DNA of 34,442 nucleotides, taken from positions 1 to 34,442 of the forward strand of contig JAEEYF010000032.1 in the NCBI GenBank assembly GCA_016291655.1. Reading direction: 5' to 3'. The position numbers and the translations under genes were made by a program. The stretch is from Lachnospiraceae bacterium. GTDB lineage: Bacteria > Bacillota > Clostridia > Lachnospirales > Lachnospiraceae. A model generated the notes under the pieces. The model was not told the DNA's origin. It saw only the letters and a program-made list of their open reading frames with translations, and ran no database searches. Positions 1 through 8,199 of the stretch are shown here, in pieces. Numbering within the stretch: the first letter of the stretch is position 1; every line of letters starts with the position of its first letter.

Positions 1-132
1 CAGGCTACGATTTTGCTATCCCTTCTTCTCGCCTACTCTTCGCAGAGTAAACCTTGGGAGTCGCTCTGGGGTTCGTCGGCAACTACGCCCCTTGTGGACT
101 TTCACCACAGATTGACGGCATGCCCGTCATAC
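1..132 (-). mobile_element. Group IIC intron, 5' end (partial, runs off the window)
   Basis: Read on the minus strand, the element starts at 132 with GTATGACGGGCATGCCGTC, whose GACGG/CCGTC forms the first hairpin. A GTGGTGAAAGTCCAC hairpin, a GGGGC...GACGAACCCC segment and an ACTCT-GCGA-AGAGT tetraloop hairpin (35-48) follow. The order and wording match domain I of bacterial group II introns, including the GTGAAAGTCC signature and the GGCATG near the 5' end of IIC introns such as that of Oceanobacillus. The boundary abuts the T-tract of a rho-independent terminator, which is the classic insertion site of class C introns. The reverse transcriptase ORF and 3' end would lie to the left, outside the window. 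The alternative is a degenerate intron remnant. Identity is inferred from recalled consensus, not from a covariance search. Confidence 0.6.
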
Positions 133-159
133 AAAAACAGGGCCGCTTACACGACCCTG
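133..159 (-). terminator. Rho-independent terminator of the SPFH gene
   Basis: On the minus strand, CAGGGTCG (159-152) pairs with CGGCCCTG (145-138) over a 6-nt loop with one G-U pair, followed by five T (137-133). It sits about 20 nt after the stop of the SPFH gene. The probable group II intron begins at the next base. Confidence 0.8.
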
Positions 160-179
160 CGATCATTTTTAATCTTACA

Positions 180-1199
180 TCAGCTTCTTAAGTCTTTTGT
201 AACCGCTGTTCTTTCGGGTTCATCGCAGCAAGCGTCTTCCTTCTTTACGGGGATGATCTTCTTTTCCGTCTTATCGATAGGTTCACCGAACCCAAACATT
301 TCCGACTTAAAATTGATATCCGCTGCCGATGTGGCAAGCTCCGTAGGAACGATGATCTTTGTAGCGCGTCCGTCGCCGAGAGCCTTCAGAGCATCAAGCT
401 TCTTAAGTGTCATTACGGCATTGTCCATCTTGGCATTCTTGAGTGCCTCAATACCCTTTGCCTCAGCTTCGTATACGAGACGTATGCTCTCTGCCTGACC
501 GGTTGCCCTTGCGATAGCTGCGTCACGATCCGCTTCCGCTTTAAGGATGAGTGCCTGTTTGTCACCTTCTGCTCTTGTAACGCTTGCCTGCTTGTGAGCT
601 TCCGCTTCAAGGAGAGTCTGTCTCTTTTCACGTTCTGCTTTCATCTGCTTCTCCATGGATTCCTGAATATCCTTGGGAGGAATGATGTTCTTAAGCTCTA
701 CACGGCCAACCTTGATACCCCAGGGATCTGTAGCCTCATCCAGGATATTCTGCATCTTTGCATTGATGATATCACGTGATGTAAGTGTTTCATCGAGTTC
801 CAGTTCACCTACAAGGTTACGAAGTGTTGTTGCGGTAAGGTTACCCAGCGCAAGAATGGGATTCTCTGCGCCGTATGCAAAAAGCTTGGGATCTACAACT
901 CTGTAATAAACAACCGTATCGATCTGCATCGTTACATTATCTTTTGTAATAACGGGCTGAGGAGGGAAATCCGCAACCTGTTCCTTGATCGAGACTCTTT
1001 TTGATATCCTTGTGAGGAGCGGGATCATAAAATGCAATCCGGAATCCCATGTCTTATAGTATTTACCGAGGAATTCCAATACATACATATATGACTGAGG
1101 TACGATCTTGATACCCGATATCAGGATCAGTATCAGCAGCGACAGAATAACGATCCAGGTAACTGTTGTACTCTGACTTGCAAGAATAATTGATATCAT
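180..1199 (-). CDS. SPFH/band 7 (stomatin-prohibitin) membrane protein, QmcA-like
   Basis: 339 residues. An N-terminal hydrophobic segment (about 14-30) anchors the protein. The SPFH/band-7 domain follows (about 31-190, with the typical GLHFMIPLL and PPQPVITKDNV stretches and the RVELKNIIPPKDIQ end). After it comes a charged Ala/Glu-rich helix (about 180-255, AEREKRQTLLEAEAHKQ, TRAEGDKQALILKAEADRDAA) that forms the long coiled coil of this family. The C-terminal tail is polar and contains a CC pair. Proteins of this type build ring or cage assemblies in the cytoplasmic membrane and are often linked to membrane proteases or microdomains. No NfeD partner gene is visible next to it. The start is supported by AGGGAG about 9 nt upstream. 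It has its own promoter and terminator, so it is probably monocistronic. Confidence 0.9.
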   Translation of the reverse strand: MISIILASQSTTVTWIVILSLLILILISGIKIVPQSYMYVLEFLGKYYKTWDSGLHFMIPLLTRISKRVSIKEQVADFPPQPVITKDNVTMQIDTVVYYRVVDPKLFAYGAENPILALGNLTATTLRNLVGELELDETLTSRDIINAKMQNILDEATDPWGIKVGRVELKNIIPPKDIQESMEKQMKAEREKRQTLLEAEAHKQASVTRAEGDKQALILKAEADRDAAIARATGQAESIRLVYEAEAKGIEALKNAKMDNAVMTLKKLDALKALGDGRATKIIVPTELATSAADINFKSEMFGFGEPIDKTEKKIIPVKKEDACCDEPERTAVTKDLRS

Positions 1200-1249
1200 A
1201 ATATTTCTCCCTTCATTTTAAACGTGCCTATGCACAAATTGTTAAGACC

Positions 1250-1277
1250 ATTATACCGAAAAGGCGGTAAAAGTAAA
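1250..1277 (-). promoter_or_regulatory. Sigma-A-type promoter for the SPFH gene
   Basis: Minus strand: -35 TTTACT (1277-1272), 16-nt spacer, -10 TATAAT (1255-1250). The start site would lie about 45 nt before the SPFH start codon. The -35 box overlaps the T-rich tail of the uppP terminator. Confidence 0.6.
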
Positions 1278-1301
1278 GACATCCTATGCCGAAATAGGAT
1301 G
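1269..1301 (-). terminator. Terminator after uppP
   Basis: CATCCTAT/ATAGGATG stem (1294-1301 with 1280-1287), 6-nt loop, then the T-rich run TCTTTACTTTT on the minus strand. It separates uppP from the SPFH gene. Confidence 0.7.
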
Positions 1302-1332
1302 CCTTAATGCGCTGTTTATGAAGTTTAAAAGT

Positions 1333-2181
1333 TTAGAAGTTCAGAGCCGCTACAGCGAGCACGATAACTCCGAGTGCGATCCTGTACCAACCGAAAGGCT
1401 TAAAGTTGTGCTTCTTAATAAAACCTATGAAGAATCTCAACGTAAAAAGAGAGATCACAAACGAAACAAGGAATCCGACGATGAGTACTGCCAATTCGTT
1501 GCCTGAAAAATCCAAACCGTTTTTCACAAGTTTCAAGAGACTCGCTCCGAACATGACAGGAACCGCAAGGAAGAATGTAAACTCCGCTGCCGCCTGTCTT
1601 GATACGCCGATCAGCAGGGCTCCGATAATGGTTACCCCCGACCTGGAAGTTCCCGGAAATACGGCGGCAATGATCTGGAAAATACCGATCTCCAATGCCA
1701 TGGTCAACGTGATGTCCGCGATATCTCCGATCCTGTCCGTTCGTTTTCCCACAACATACTTTTCGACCAGTATGAAGATAACGCCGAAAACGATCAGCGC
1801 CACTGCGATCGAGATCTCATTATAAAAATGTTCCGTAAAGAAATCGTCGAGAAAAACTCCGATCAATGCAGCAGGCAAACAAGCTATAAGGATCTTTCCC
1901 CAAAGGATGAACACATCCTTTCTTACAACCGAATCATTATTGTTTTTCCTCTGTTCTTTTCCGAGAGCAAAGGGCCATAGTCTGTTCCAATAGAGCAAAA
2001 CCACCGCAAGGATGGCGCCGAGCTGTATAAGTACGTCAAATACATTGAAAAAGTTTTCCGAAGTCTCTTCAAAGGGTATCAGTTTCTCAAGCAGGAGCAG
2101 ATGCCCCGTACTGCTGATGGGCAGCCACTCGGTGATCCCCTCGACTATGCCGTACAACACGGCTTTTAAAATTTCAAACAT
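1333..2181 (-). CDS. uppP: Undecaprenyl-diphosphatase UppP (BacA family)
   Basis: 282 residues, the usual length for the family. It is an integral membrane enzyme that dephosphorylates undecaprenyl pyrophosphate to recycle the lipid carrier of peptidoglycan synthesis; overproduction gives bacitracin resistance. Both signature boxes are intact: EGITEWLPISSTGH (14-27) with the catalytic Glu/His region, and PGTSRSG (176-182) with the essential Arg. About seven to eight hydrophobic helices are visible. The reading frame is open for 36 more codons upstream (to 2289), but those codons run into the end of the DUF1846 gene and encode non-family sequence. The start at 2181 has GGAGG 9 nt upstream and begins directly with the family-typical N-terminus. 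It lies 25 nt downstream of the DUF1846 gene and is probably co-transcribed with it. Confidence 0.95.
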   Translation of the reverse strand: MFEILKAVLYGIVEGITEWLPISSTGHLLLLEKLIPFEETSENFFNVFDVLIQLGAILAVVLLYWNRLWPFALGKEQRKNNNDSVVRKDVFILWGKILIACLPAALIGVFLDDFFTEHFYNEISIAVALIVFGVIFILVEKYVVGKRTDRIGDIADITLTMALEIGIFQIIAAVFPGTSRSGVTIIGALLIGVSRQAAAEFTFFLAVPVMFGASLLKLVKNGLDFSGNELAVLIVGFLVSFVISLFTLRFFIGFIKKHNFKPFGWYRIALGVIVLAVAALNF

Positions 2182-2206
2182 TCCCCTGTTCCTCCGCTGT
2201 ACTATA

Positions 2207-3691
2207 CTATTTGTGGAAAAGCTTCTGTGTCTGATACTTGGGTTCGCACGTGAGATTAATGCCCAGTTTACGGAATACATTCTTATCAACCTCAGAAAGC
2301 ATTACACTGGAATGAACTTCACAGCCGCGAAGCTCGGAAAGCTTTCCGAGAGCTTTGGCAGCCATGGGATCCGTAGCCGCACAGATCGAAAGTGCAACAA
2401 GAAGTTCATCTGTATGCAGTCTCGGGTTGTGATTTCCAAGGACTCCGGTCTTCAGCTTTTGCACAGGCTCTATGATCGATGGCGGTATGAGTTCCACATC
2501 ATCCGGAATTCCCGCAAGGACCTTAACACAGTTAAGGATCAATGCAGAGGATGCTCCAAGCAAAGAGCTTGTCTTGCCCGTGATCACCGTTCCGTCATGA
2601 AGTTCAGCCGCAGCAGCGGGAGCTCCGGTAAGTTCCGCCTTAAGGTTGGCAGCACCCACAACCTTTCTTGCAGAAACGCTGATACCCGACTGTTCCATTA
2701 TAAGTTCTATCTTAAGGACCTCCGCATCGGACCCATTGCCGGATCTTCTGTTGCAAAGAGCAGCATAATAACGTCTGATTATCTCCTCTCGTGAGGCACT
2801 TGTGCATATGCCGTCATCGATAATACAGTTTCCGGCCATGTTGACGCCCATGTCAGTAGGAGACTTGTAAGGGGATTCTCCGAGGATCGATTTAAACATG
2901 GCATTCAGAACCGGAAAAACTTCCACGTCTCTGTTATAGTTTACCGTAGTCCGGCCATATGCCTCAAGATGATAAGGATCTATCATGTTGACATCGTTCA
3001 GATCGGCTGTAGCAGCTTCATATGCCATATTGACAGGATGCTTTAAGGGCAGGTTCCAGATAGGGAAGGTCTCAAACTTTGCATATCCGGATTTTATGCC
3101 TCTTTTGTTGTCATGATAGAGCTGAGAAAGACAGGTGGCCATCTTTCCGCTTCCGGGACCGGGTGCGGTAACCACCACAAGACGATGAGTGGTCTCGATA
3201 TACTCGTTTCTTCCAAAACCGTCATCGCTGACTATGAGAGAAAGATTTGCGGGATAACCCGGGATTTTGTAGTGATGATAAACCTTAATGCCAAGGCTCT
3301 CCAGTTTTTTGGCATAAGCGATGGCTGCGGGCTGTTCCGCATATTGAGTCATTACCACTCCGCCCACATAGAGGCCGTAACCTCTGAAGGCGTCAATGAG
3401 TCTCAAAACATCCATATCATATGTAATGCCCAGATCGCCTCTGACCTTGTTTTTCTCAATGTCCCCCGCATTGATCGCAATAATGATCTCCGCATCCTCT
3501 TTCAGCTTGACCAGCATGTTGATCTTACTGTCAGGCTTAAATCCCGGAAGAACACGGGACGCATGGAAGTCATCGAAAAGCTTTCCGCCGAATTCAAGAT
3601 AAAGTTTTCCGCCAAAACTGTCAATCCTCATCTGAATGTGTTCAGATTGCATCTTAAGATACTTATCGTTGTCAAATCCTATGCCTATCAT
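2207..3691 (-). CDS. DUF1846 domain protein
   Basis: 494 residues, full family length. The N-terminus (IGIGFDNDKYLKMQSEHI, then FGGKLFDDFHASRVLPGF) is characteristic of DUF1846, a conserved soluble family of Firmicutes and Actinobacteria of uncertain biochemistry. An internal TAPGPGSGKMATCLSQLYHD stretch near residue 180 resembles a nucleotide- or phosphate-binding loop, and the family is sometimes described as ATP-dependent. A start at 3691 is supported by AGGGAG about 8 nt upstream. The gene is followed 25 nt later by uppP, so the two probably share a transcript from the promoter at 3727-3755. No function is assigned here. Confidence 0.85.
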   Translation of the reverse strand: MIGIGFDNDKYLKMQSEHIQMRIDSFGGKLYLEFGGKLFDDFHASRVLPGFKPDSKINMLVKLKEDAEIIIAINAGDIEKNKVRGDLGITYDMDVLRLIDAFRGYGLYVGGVVMTQYAEQPAAIAYAKKLESLGIKVYHHYKIPGYPANLSLIVSDDGFGRNEYIETTHRLVVVTAPGPGSGKMATCLSQLYHDNKRGIKSGYAKFETFPIWNLPLKHPVNMAYEAATADLNDVNMIDPYHLEAYGRTTVNYNRDVEVFPVLNAMFKSILGESPYKSPTDMGVNMAGNCIIDDGICTSASREEIIRRYYAALCNRRSGNGSDAEVLKIELIMEQSGISVSARKVVGAANLKAELTGAPAAAAELHDGTVITGKTSSLLGASSALILNCVKVLAGIPDDVELIPPSIIEPVQKLKTGVLGNHNPRLHTDELLVALSICAATDPMAAKALGKLSELRGCEVHSSVMLSEVDKNVFRKLGINLTCEPKYQTQKLFHK

Positions 3692-3726
3692 TACATTTGC
3701 TCCCTTTTTGAAATTTTTACTGTGTA

Positions 3727-3755
3727 ATCATACCCCTTTTTGAGGTTCGACACAA
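3727..3755 (-). promoter_or_regulatory. Promoter for DUF1846-uppP
   Basis: Minus strand: TTGTGT (3755-3750), 17-nt spacer, TATGAT (3732-3727). It lies about 35 nt before the DUF1846 start codon and is divergent from the thrH promoter. Confidence 0.5.
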
Positions 3756-3774
3756 CATAAATTTAAAACTTTGA

Positions 3775-3803
3775 TTGCAAAAAATTTAACGATAGTATAC
3801 AAT
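3775..3803 (+). promoter_or_regulatory. Promoter for the ThrH gene
   Basis: TTGCAA (3775-3780), 17-nt spacer, TACAAT (3798-3803). This leaves a leader of about 25 nt carrying AGGAGGT (3821-3827) before the ATG at 3834. Confidence 0.5.
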
Positions 3804-3833
3804 GTGTTGGATATTACTTCAGGAGGTTATGAT

Positions 3834-4442
3834 ATGAGCGACATGAATATTGTCTGCCTTGACATGGAAGGTGTTCTCGTTCCGGAGATCTGGATCGCAT
3901 TTGCGGAAGCATCGGGTATTCCCGAACTCAAAAGGACCACAAGAGATGAGCCCGATTACAACAAGCTGATGAATTGGAGACTCGGCATATTAAAGGACCA
4001 CGGTCTCGGTCTCAAGGAGATTCAAAAGGTTATTTCCACAATTGAGCCCATGAAGGGTGCGAAAGAATTTCTTGACGAGCTCAGAAGCATAACTCAGGTC
4101 ATTATCCTTAGCGATACTTTCACCCAGTTTGCAGCTCCTCTTATGAAGAAGCTGGGTATGCCCACTATATTCTGCAACACTCTGGAAGTTGCCGACAACG
4201 GTGAGATCACAGGATTCAGAATGAGGATCGCCCAGTCCAAGCTGGCTACGGTCAAAGCCCTTCAGTCCATCGGCTTCGAAACCGTCGCATCCGGCGACAG
4301 CTACAACGACCTCGGAATGATCCGTGCAAGTAAAGCAGGCTTCCTTTTCAAGAGCACCGACAAGATCAAGGCCGATAATCCCGATCTTCCGGCTTTTGAG
4401 GAATACGACGAGCTGCTCGCGGCAATCAAAAAAGCTTTATAA
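3834..4442 (+). CDS. thrH: ThrH-type phosphoserine phosphatase / homoserine phosphotransferase
   Basis: 202 residues, a HAD-superfamily enzyme. Motif I reads D10-M-E12-GVLVPEIW, the ThrH variant in which the second Asp is replaced by Glu. Motif II is SDT (93-95), K136 is the likely motif III Lys, and motif IV is GDSYND (154-159). ThrH of Pseudomonas hydrolyses phosphoserine and can move its phosphate to homoserine, so it links serine and threonine synthesis; this activity is known for the family and inferred here. The start at 3834 is set by a perfect AGGAGGT 6 nt upstream. The TTG 63 nt earlier lies within the promoter region. The gene ends at its own terminator, and a second HAD phosphatase follows. 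Confidence 0.88.
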   Translation: MSDMNIVCLDMEGVLVPEIWIAFAEASGIPELKRTTRDEPDYNKLMNWRLGILKDHGLGLKEIQKVISTIEPMKGAKEFLDELRSITQVIILSDTFTQFAAPLMKKLGMPTIFCNTLEVADNGEITGFRMRIAQSKLATVKALQSIGFETVASGDSYNDLGMIRASKAGFLFKSTDKIKADNPDLPAFEEYDELLAAIKKAL

Positions 4443-4452
4443 AGACTATCCC

Positions 4453-4482
4453 GTCCCGGCCTTGGCTGTGCCGGGACTTTTT
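4453..4482 (+). terminator. Terminator after thrH
   Basis: Perfect 8-bp GC-rich stem GTCCCGGC (4453-4460) / GCCGGGAC (4470-4477), 9-nt loop, then five T. Confidence 0.88.
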
Positions 4483-4538
4483 AATGTTACTGTTCAACCA
4501 TTTTTATCTAAAAAGATAATGAACAATATCTAAAAAAG

Positions 4539-4567
4539 TGGTCAAACCGCTGATTATAGGTTAAAAT
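4539..4567 (+). promoter_or_regulatory. Weak candidate promoter for the HAD-AlaX genes
   Basis: TGGTCA (4539-4544), 17-nt spacer, TAAAAT (4562-4567), about 27 nt upstream of the HAD start site region. The -35 is poor. The AT-rich stretch just before it (about 4503-4520) holds a TTATCT/AGATAA inverted repeat. Confidence 0.3.
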
Positions 4568-4600
4568 AAAGGTGTATGACCAATTACGGAGATTTTTAAT

Positions 4601-5221
4601 ATGACAGATTCCATTATTTTCGATGTCGACGGTACCATTTGGGACACGACACCGATCGTTGCAAAAGCCTGGAATGCCGCTCTCGATGAATGCGGCCTTT
4701 CCCATGCCCACGTTGATGCCGCCCGCCTCAAAGGTCTGTTCGGGCTTCCCATGGACGACATCATAGCGGACATTTTACCCAATGAGCCTCCCCAAAAAAG
4801 AGAGGAGTTTAAAAAACTGTGCTACATAAATGAACATGAATACCTTCACAGAGAACCCGGTATTCTTTACCCTGAGATCAGAGAAGTTTTTAAAGCCCTT
4901 TCCGAAAAGCTTCCTCTTTTCATAGTCAGCAACTGCCAAAGCGGTTACATTGAGCTGCTCCTCGAAAAGACGGGAATGGGCAGCTTCGTGAAAGATTTTG
5001 CCTGCTACGGTGATAAAGGTCTCCTGAAAGCGGCCAACATATCCTTAATAGTCGAAAAGCACGGTTTGAAACACCCTGTCTATGTGGGCGATACGCAAAT
5101 GGATGCCGATGCCTGCGCGGAAGCGGGAGTTCCCATCCTGTATGCCTCTTACGGTTTCGGCAAGGTAGCTTCCCCCGACGGGGTCATTCAAAAGCCTGCC
5201 GACCTGCTCAAACTGATCTGA
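4601..5221 (+). CDS. HAD hydrolase, phosphoglycolate phosphatase-like
   Basis: 206 residues. The HAD motifs are D8-V-D10-GT (nucleophile and acid/base), S110-N111 (motif II), a Lys near 139-143 (motif III) and GDTQMD (163-168, motif IV). An alpha-helical cap lies between residues 15 and 90, as in subfamily IA (Gph/YfnB-like). It should be a soluble phosphatase for a small phosphorylated metabolite. The substrate cannot be read from the sequence. The start has GGAG about 9 nt upstream. The stop codon overlaps the ribosome site of the alaX gene 10 nt downstream, so the two are co-transcribed and probably coupled. Confidence 0.85.
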   Translation: MTDSIIFDVDGTIWDTTPIVAKAWNAALDECGLSHAHVDAARLKGLFGLPMDDIIADILPNEPPQKREEFKKLCYINEHEYLHREPGILYPEIREVFKALSEKLPLFIVSNCQSGYIELLLEKTGMGSFVKDFACYGDKGLLKAANISLIVEKHGLKHPVYVGDTQMDADACAEAGVPILYASYGFGKVASPDGVIQKPADLLKLI

Positions 5222-5231
5222 GGTTATAAAA

Positions 5232-6389
5232 ATGGAAACGATAAAACTTTATGATAACGATGCCTATGCCACTGAGTTCAGTGCAAAGGTTTTAAGCTGC
5301 ACCCCCGTTGTAAGGAACAATATCGACTGTTATGCGGTCGTTTTGGACCGCACCCTGTTCTTCCCCGAGGAAGGCGGTCAGAGCCCCGATAAGGGCAAAA
5401 TAAACGATATAAACGTCATAGATGTGCAGATCTCAAAAAACATCATTACCCACTTCACAGAAGCTCCCGTTCAAACGGATTCCGAAGTCAAAGGCTGCAT
5501 AGATTTCTCTCACCGTTTCAGCAACATGCAGCAGCATTCCGGAGAGCATATCTTTTCAGGGCTGGTTTCTTCCCTGTACGGTTTCAACAATGTGGGCTTT
5601 CACCTGAGTGACAATTCGGTAACCATGGACTATGACGGCGTTCTTACCGCCAAAGACATCGACCTCCTTGAGAAAAAGGTGAACGAAGCGATATACAAAA
5701 ATATCGGGATCATCACCGGCTACCCTTCCAAAGAGGAGCTCGCCTCGATCGATTACAGATGCAAGAAGGAGCTGTCCGGCGCCATCAGGATCGTAACCAT
5801 CCCCGGCTATGACTGCTGTGCCTGCTGTGCTCCTCATGTAAAAAGGACCGGGGAGATCGGACTTCTCAAGGTCATTCAGCTGCAAAACTACAAGGGTGGC
5901 GTCAGATTGCACATACTTTGCGGAAAGCGCGCTATGGATCACTTCAGAGAAAGCTTGTATCTTATCGACTCTCTGACCGATGTGATGACCACCGGCCGCG
6001 ATAATCTCAAAGCAAACATTTCAGCCATGAAAACCGAGATCCAGAGTCTGAACACCAGCCTTGCAAGCGCAAAGCAGGAGTTGTTGCTTGCGGAGCTCTC
6101 GAGCATTCCCGAATCCCTGGAGAACGTGACCGTCTTTAAGGAAAAGACCGACTCCTTCATAATGAGGACCGTCATTAACAAACTGGCGGAAAAGCACAAG
6201 GGCATATGCTCCTTTTTCTCGGGTAGCGAGGAAGAAGGCTGGGCCTACTTTATAACAAGCAAAACGGTCGATTGCAGAGAAGTCCAGAAGAAACTGGCTC
6301 AATTCAACGCCCGTGGCGGCGGCAGATCCGAAATGGTCAGCGGCAGTGTAAAAGCTTCAAAGGAGGCTTTAAGAAACGCCCTGTCTTAA
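5232..6389 (+). CDS. Alanyl-tRNA editing protein AlaX, long form with DHHA1 domain
   Basis: 385 residues. It is a free-standing relative of the AlaRS editing domain that hydrolyses Ser- or Gly-tRNA(Ala). The N-terminal barrel has FFPEEGGQ (43-50), as in AlaRS. The zinc site is H102-SGE-H106 with C198-CAP-H202; the segment CCACCAPH is unusually Cys-rich, since the family needs only one CxxxH. A coiled-coil stretch (about 250-285) leads to a C-terminal DHHA1 domain ending in the Gly-rich ARGGGRSEMVSGSV (about 360-372). The total length fits the long AlaX-L type. The gene starts 10 nt after the HAD phosphatase gene. Confidence 0.9.
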   Translation: METIKLYDNDAYATEFSAKVLSCTPVVRNNIDCYAVVLDRTLFFPEEGGQSPDKGKINDINVIDVQISKNIITHFTEAPVQTDSEVKGCIDFSHRFSNMQQHSGEHIFSGLVSSLYGFNNVGFHLSDNSVTMDYDGVLTAKDIDLLEKKVNEAIYKNIGIITGYPSKEELASIDYRCKKELSGAIRIVTIPGYDCCACCAPHVKRTGEIGLLKVIQLQNYKGGVRLHILCGKRAMDHFRESLYLIDSLTDVMTTGRDNLKANISAMKTEIQSLNTSLASAKQELLLAELSSIPESLENVTVFKEKTDSFIMRTVINKLAEKHKGICSFFSGSEEEGWAYFITSKTVDCREVQKKLAQFNARGGGRSEMVSGSVKASKEALRNALS

Positions 6390-6470
6390 TTATATACTCA
6401 GCCATACCGATATATACAGTGCAGAAGATAAAAGAACATCAATCACATCGGATTTCAAAGGAGGTGCCTT

Positions 6471-6761
6471 ATGAAAGCAATCAGAACCGCTATGGAAGCA
6501 GATATAATCAAATATGAACCCGATAAGGGCATAGAAGACGGATTTGAATTATTCTCTGATGTAGTTACCGACGGATGGATCGTAACCGATTCCCTGATAA
6601 AGCTTCAGCGTCCCAACGGCGACATCGTATGTCCATACATTCTTCACCGTCGCGGCCGTACCTTCATAGGCGTCGGAGATTATGTCATCATCGACGCTGA
6701 CGGCACCAAACAGGTTTGCGGAGAAGATAAGATCCATAAAAGATACACCTTCAAGGAATAA
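6471..6761 (+). CDS. Small conserved-looking protein of unknown function
   Basis: 96 residues, soluble, acidic to neutral, with no signal or membrane segment. The ribosome site AAAGGAGG with optimal spacing leaves little doubt that it is expressed. It opens with a KAIRTAMEADIIKYEPDKG segment. The C-terminal third, GDYVIIDADG then VCGEDKIHKRY, recalls the short C-terminal module of many prophage-borne small proteins (GDWIITG..GE..PC.PDIF...Y), which suggests a phage-derived or phage-shared fold. That likeness is by eye and weak. The gene lies 81 nt after alaX and before a bidirectional terminator, so it may be the last gene of that operon. Confidence 0.75.
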   Translation: MKAIRTAMEADIIKYEPDKGIEDGFELFSDVVTDGWIVTDSLIKLQRPNGDIVCPYILHRRGRTFIGVGDYVIIDADGTKQVCGEDKIHKRYTFKE

Positions 6762-6766
6762 AAAAT

Positions 6767-6816
6767 AAGCATATCATCTGAGACTGTTCTCATTTGATAT
6801 GCTTTGTTTTTTATTT
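6767..6816. terminator. Bidirectional terminator between the small ORF and lysA
   Basis: AAGCATATCA (6767-6776) pairs with TGATATGCTT (6795-6804), with an inner GAGA/TCTC stem. T-rich tracts lie on both sides: TGTTTTTTATTT on plus and TATTTTTTATT on minus. It serves the two convergent genes. Confidence 0.85.
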
Positions 6817-6826
6817 TCCCTTCGGA

Positions 6827-8119
6827 TCAGATGTCATTTCTGACAAGGTCCTCATAGGTCTGAGGTTTAACAACCACTCTTGCCTTCCCGTCCTTCACGA
6901 AAACAACGGGAGGGATCACATTTCTGTTGTAATTGGAGGACATCGAGTAATTATATGCTCCTGTGGAGAATACTGCACAGATGTCGCCGCTCTCGGCATT
7001 TCCAAGCGGAACGTTCTCTCCGAGAAGATCTCCGCTCTCACAGCACTTTCCCGCAACCGTTACACGGTTAACAGCCGGCTGATCGGCTTTGTTGGCAAGC
7101 AGAAAATCGTATTTTGATCCGTATAAGATGTAACGGGGATTGTCAAACATTCCTCCGTCAACCGACACATAGGTCCTGATATTGGGTATGGTCTTGACCG
7201 CTCCCACGGTGTAAAGAGTTGTGCCTGCCTCTCCCACTATGCTCCTTCCGGGCTCCATCAGGATGAAGGGAAGCTTTAAGCCCAATTCTTCGGATTTTTC
7301 ATGGATGATCTCGGATACCGCCTTCATATAGGAAGGATACTCGATCCTGTCATCCTCATCGGTATAGATGATTCCAAAACCGCCTCCGAGATTCAGTTCA
7401 TTTGTATCCGCTCCGGTTTCTTTTTTTATCCTTCCCATAAAATCCATCATGATCTTGGCTGTTTCCGTAAACGGAAGCAGTTCATGGATCTGGGAGCCGA
7501 TATGACAATGTATACCCTTGTATATAATATTGGGCATCTTTACAGCCTTTGCGATCACAGCTTCCGCTTCACCGGTTTCGATCGCAAAGCCGAACTTCGA
7601 ATCGATCTGTCCCGTCATTACAAAACTGTGCGTGTGCGCATCCACTCCGGGTTTGATCCTGAACAAGACGGGTGCTTTGATCTTTAATCTTTCCGCAGCC
7701 GCAGAAAGTCTTTCCAGTTCTTCGGCATTATCCACTACGATCCTGCCTACGCCTGATTCCAAGGCATATTCGATCTCTTTATCCGATTTATTGTTTCCGT
7801 GAAAGCATATCTTCTCTGCGGGAAATCCCACCGAAAGCGCCGTATATAATTCTCCGCCCGAAACCACATCGGTACCGAGGCCCTCGCGCATAGCGATCCT
7901 GTATATCTCTTTGCACGAAAAAGCCTTAGATGCATAGCATATGAGACCGTTTCCGTCATAAAACCTGTCAACGGAAGCCTTATACTCTCTCATTGCCGAA
8001 AGTATCGTATCCTCCTCCATAACATACAGCGGAGTTCCGTACTCTTTTGCGAGTTCTGTCGAATCCATGCCACCAAGCATTAAATGACCCTTGTTGTTAA
8101 TATCAAATCGTCTGTTCAT
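6827..8119 (-). CDS. lysA: Diaminopimelate decarboxylase
   Basis: 430 residues. A PLP-dependent fold-III decarboxylase that converts meso-diaminopimelate to L-lysine, the last step of lysine synthesis. The PLP lysine is K65 in CYASKAFSC. Other family motifs are HIGSQ (206-210), the Gly-rich phosphate loop LGGGFG (244-249), EPGRS (289-293), C360-ESGD (active-site Cys from the partner subunit) and GAYNYSMSSNYN (387-398). The length is typical. The gene stands alone between a bidirectional terminator and its own promoter (8151-8179). An unidentified RNA with a strong terminator lies just upstream. No lysine riboswitch consensus is present in the leader. Confidence 0.95.
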   Translation of the reverse strand: MNRRFDINNKGHLMLGGMDSTELAKEYGTPLYVMEEDTILSAMREYKASVDRFYDGNGLICYASKAFSCKEIYRIAMREGLGTDVVSGGELYTALSVGFPAEKICFHGNNKSDKEIEYALESGVGRIVVDNAEELERLSAAAERLKIKAPVLFRIKPGVDAHTHSFVMTGQIDSKFGFAIETGEAEAVIAKAVKMPNIIYKGIHCHIGSQIHELLPFTETAKIMMDFMGRIKKETGADTNELNLGGGFGIIYTDEDDRIEYPSYMKAVSEIIHEKSEELGLKLPFILMEPGRSIVGEAGTTLYTVGAVKTIPNIRTYVSVDGGMFDNPRYILYGSKYDFLLANKADQPAVNRVTVAGKCCESGDLLGENVPLGNAESGDICAVFSTGAYNYSMSSNYNRNVIPPVVFVKDGKARVVVKPQTYEDLVRNDI

Positions 8120-8150
8120 AGGTTCGTTCTCCGTTAAAAAAATTAACCTA

Positions 8151-8179
8151 TTTTTACACCATCAAGTTAAAATTGTCAA
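8151..8179 (-). promoter_or_regulatory. Promoter for lysA
   Basis: Minus strand: consensus -35 TTGACA (8179-8174), 17-nt spacer, -10 TAAAAA (8156-8151). It lies between the terminator of the upstream RNA and the lysA start, so lysA need not depend on readthrough. Confidence 0.6.
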
Positions 8180-8199
8180 GCAGAAAAGGACTCATACAT

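Noticed and set aside
2182-2289. Longer N-terminus for UppP
   Set aside because: The extra 36 codons run into the DUF1846 coding end and encode non-family sequence, while the ribosome site points to 2181.
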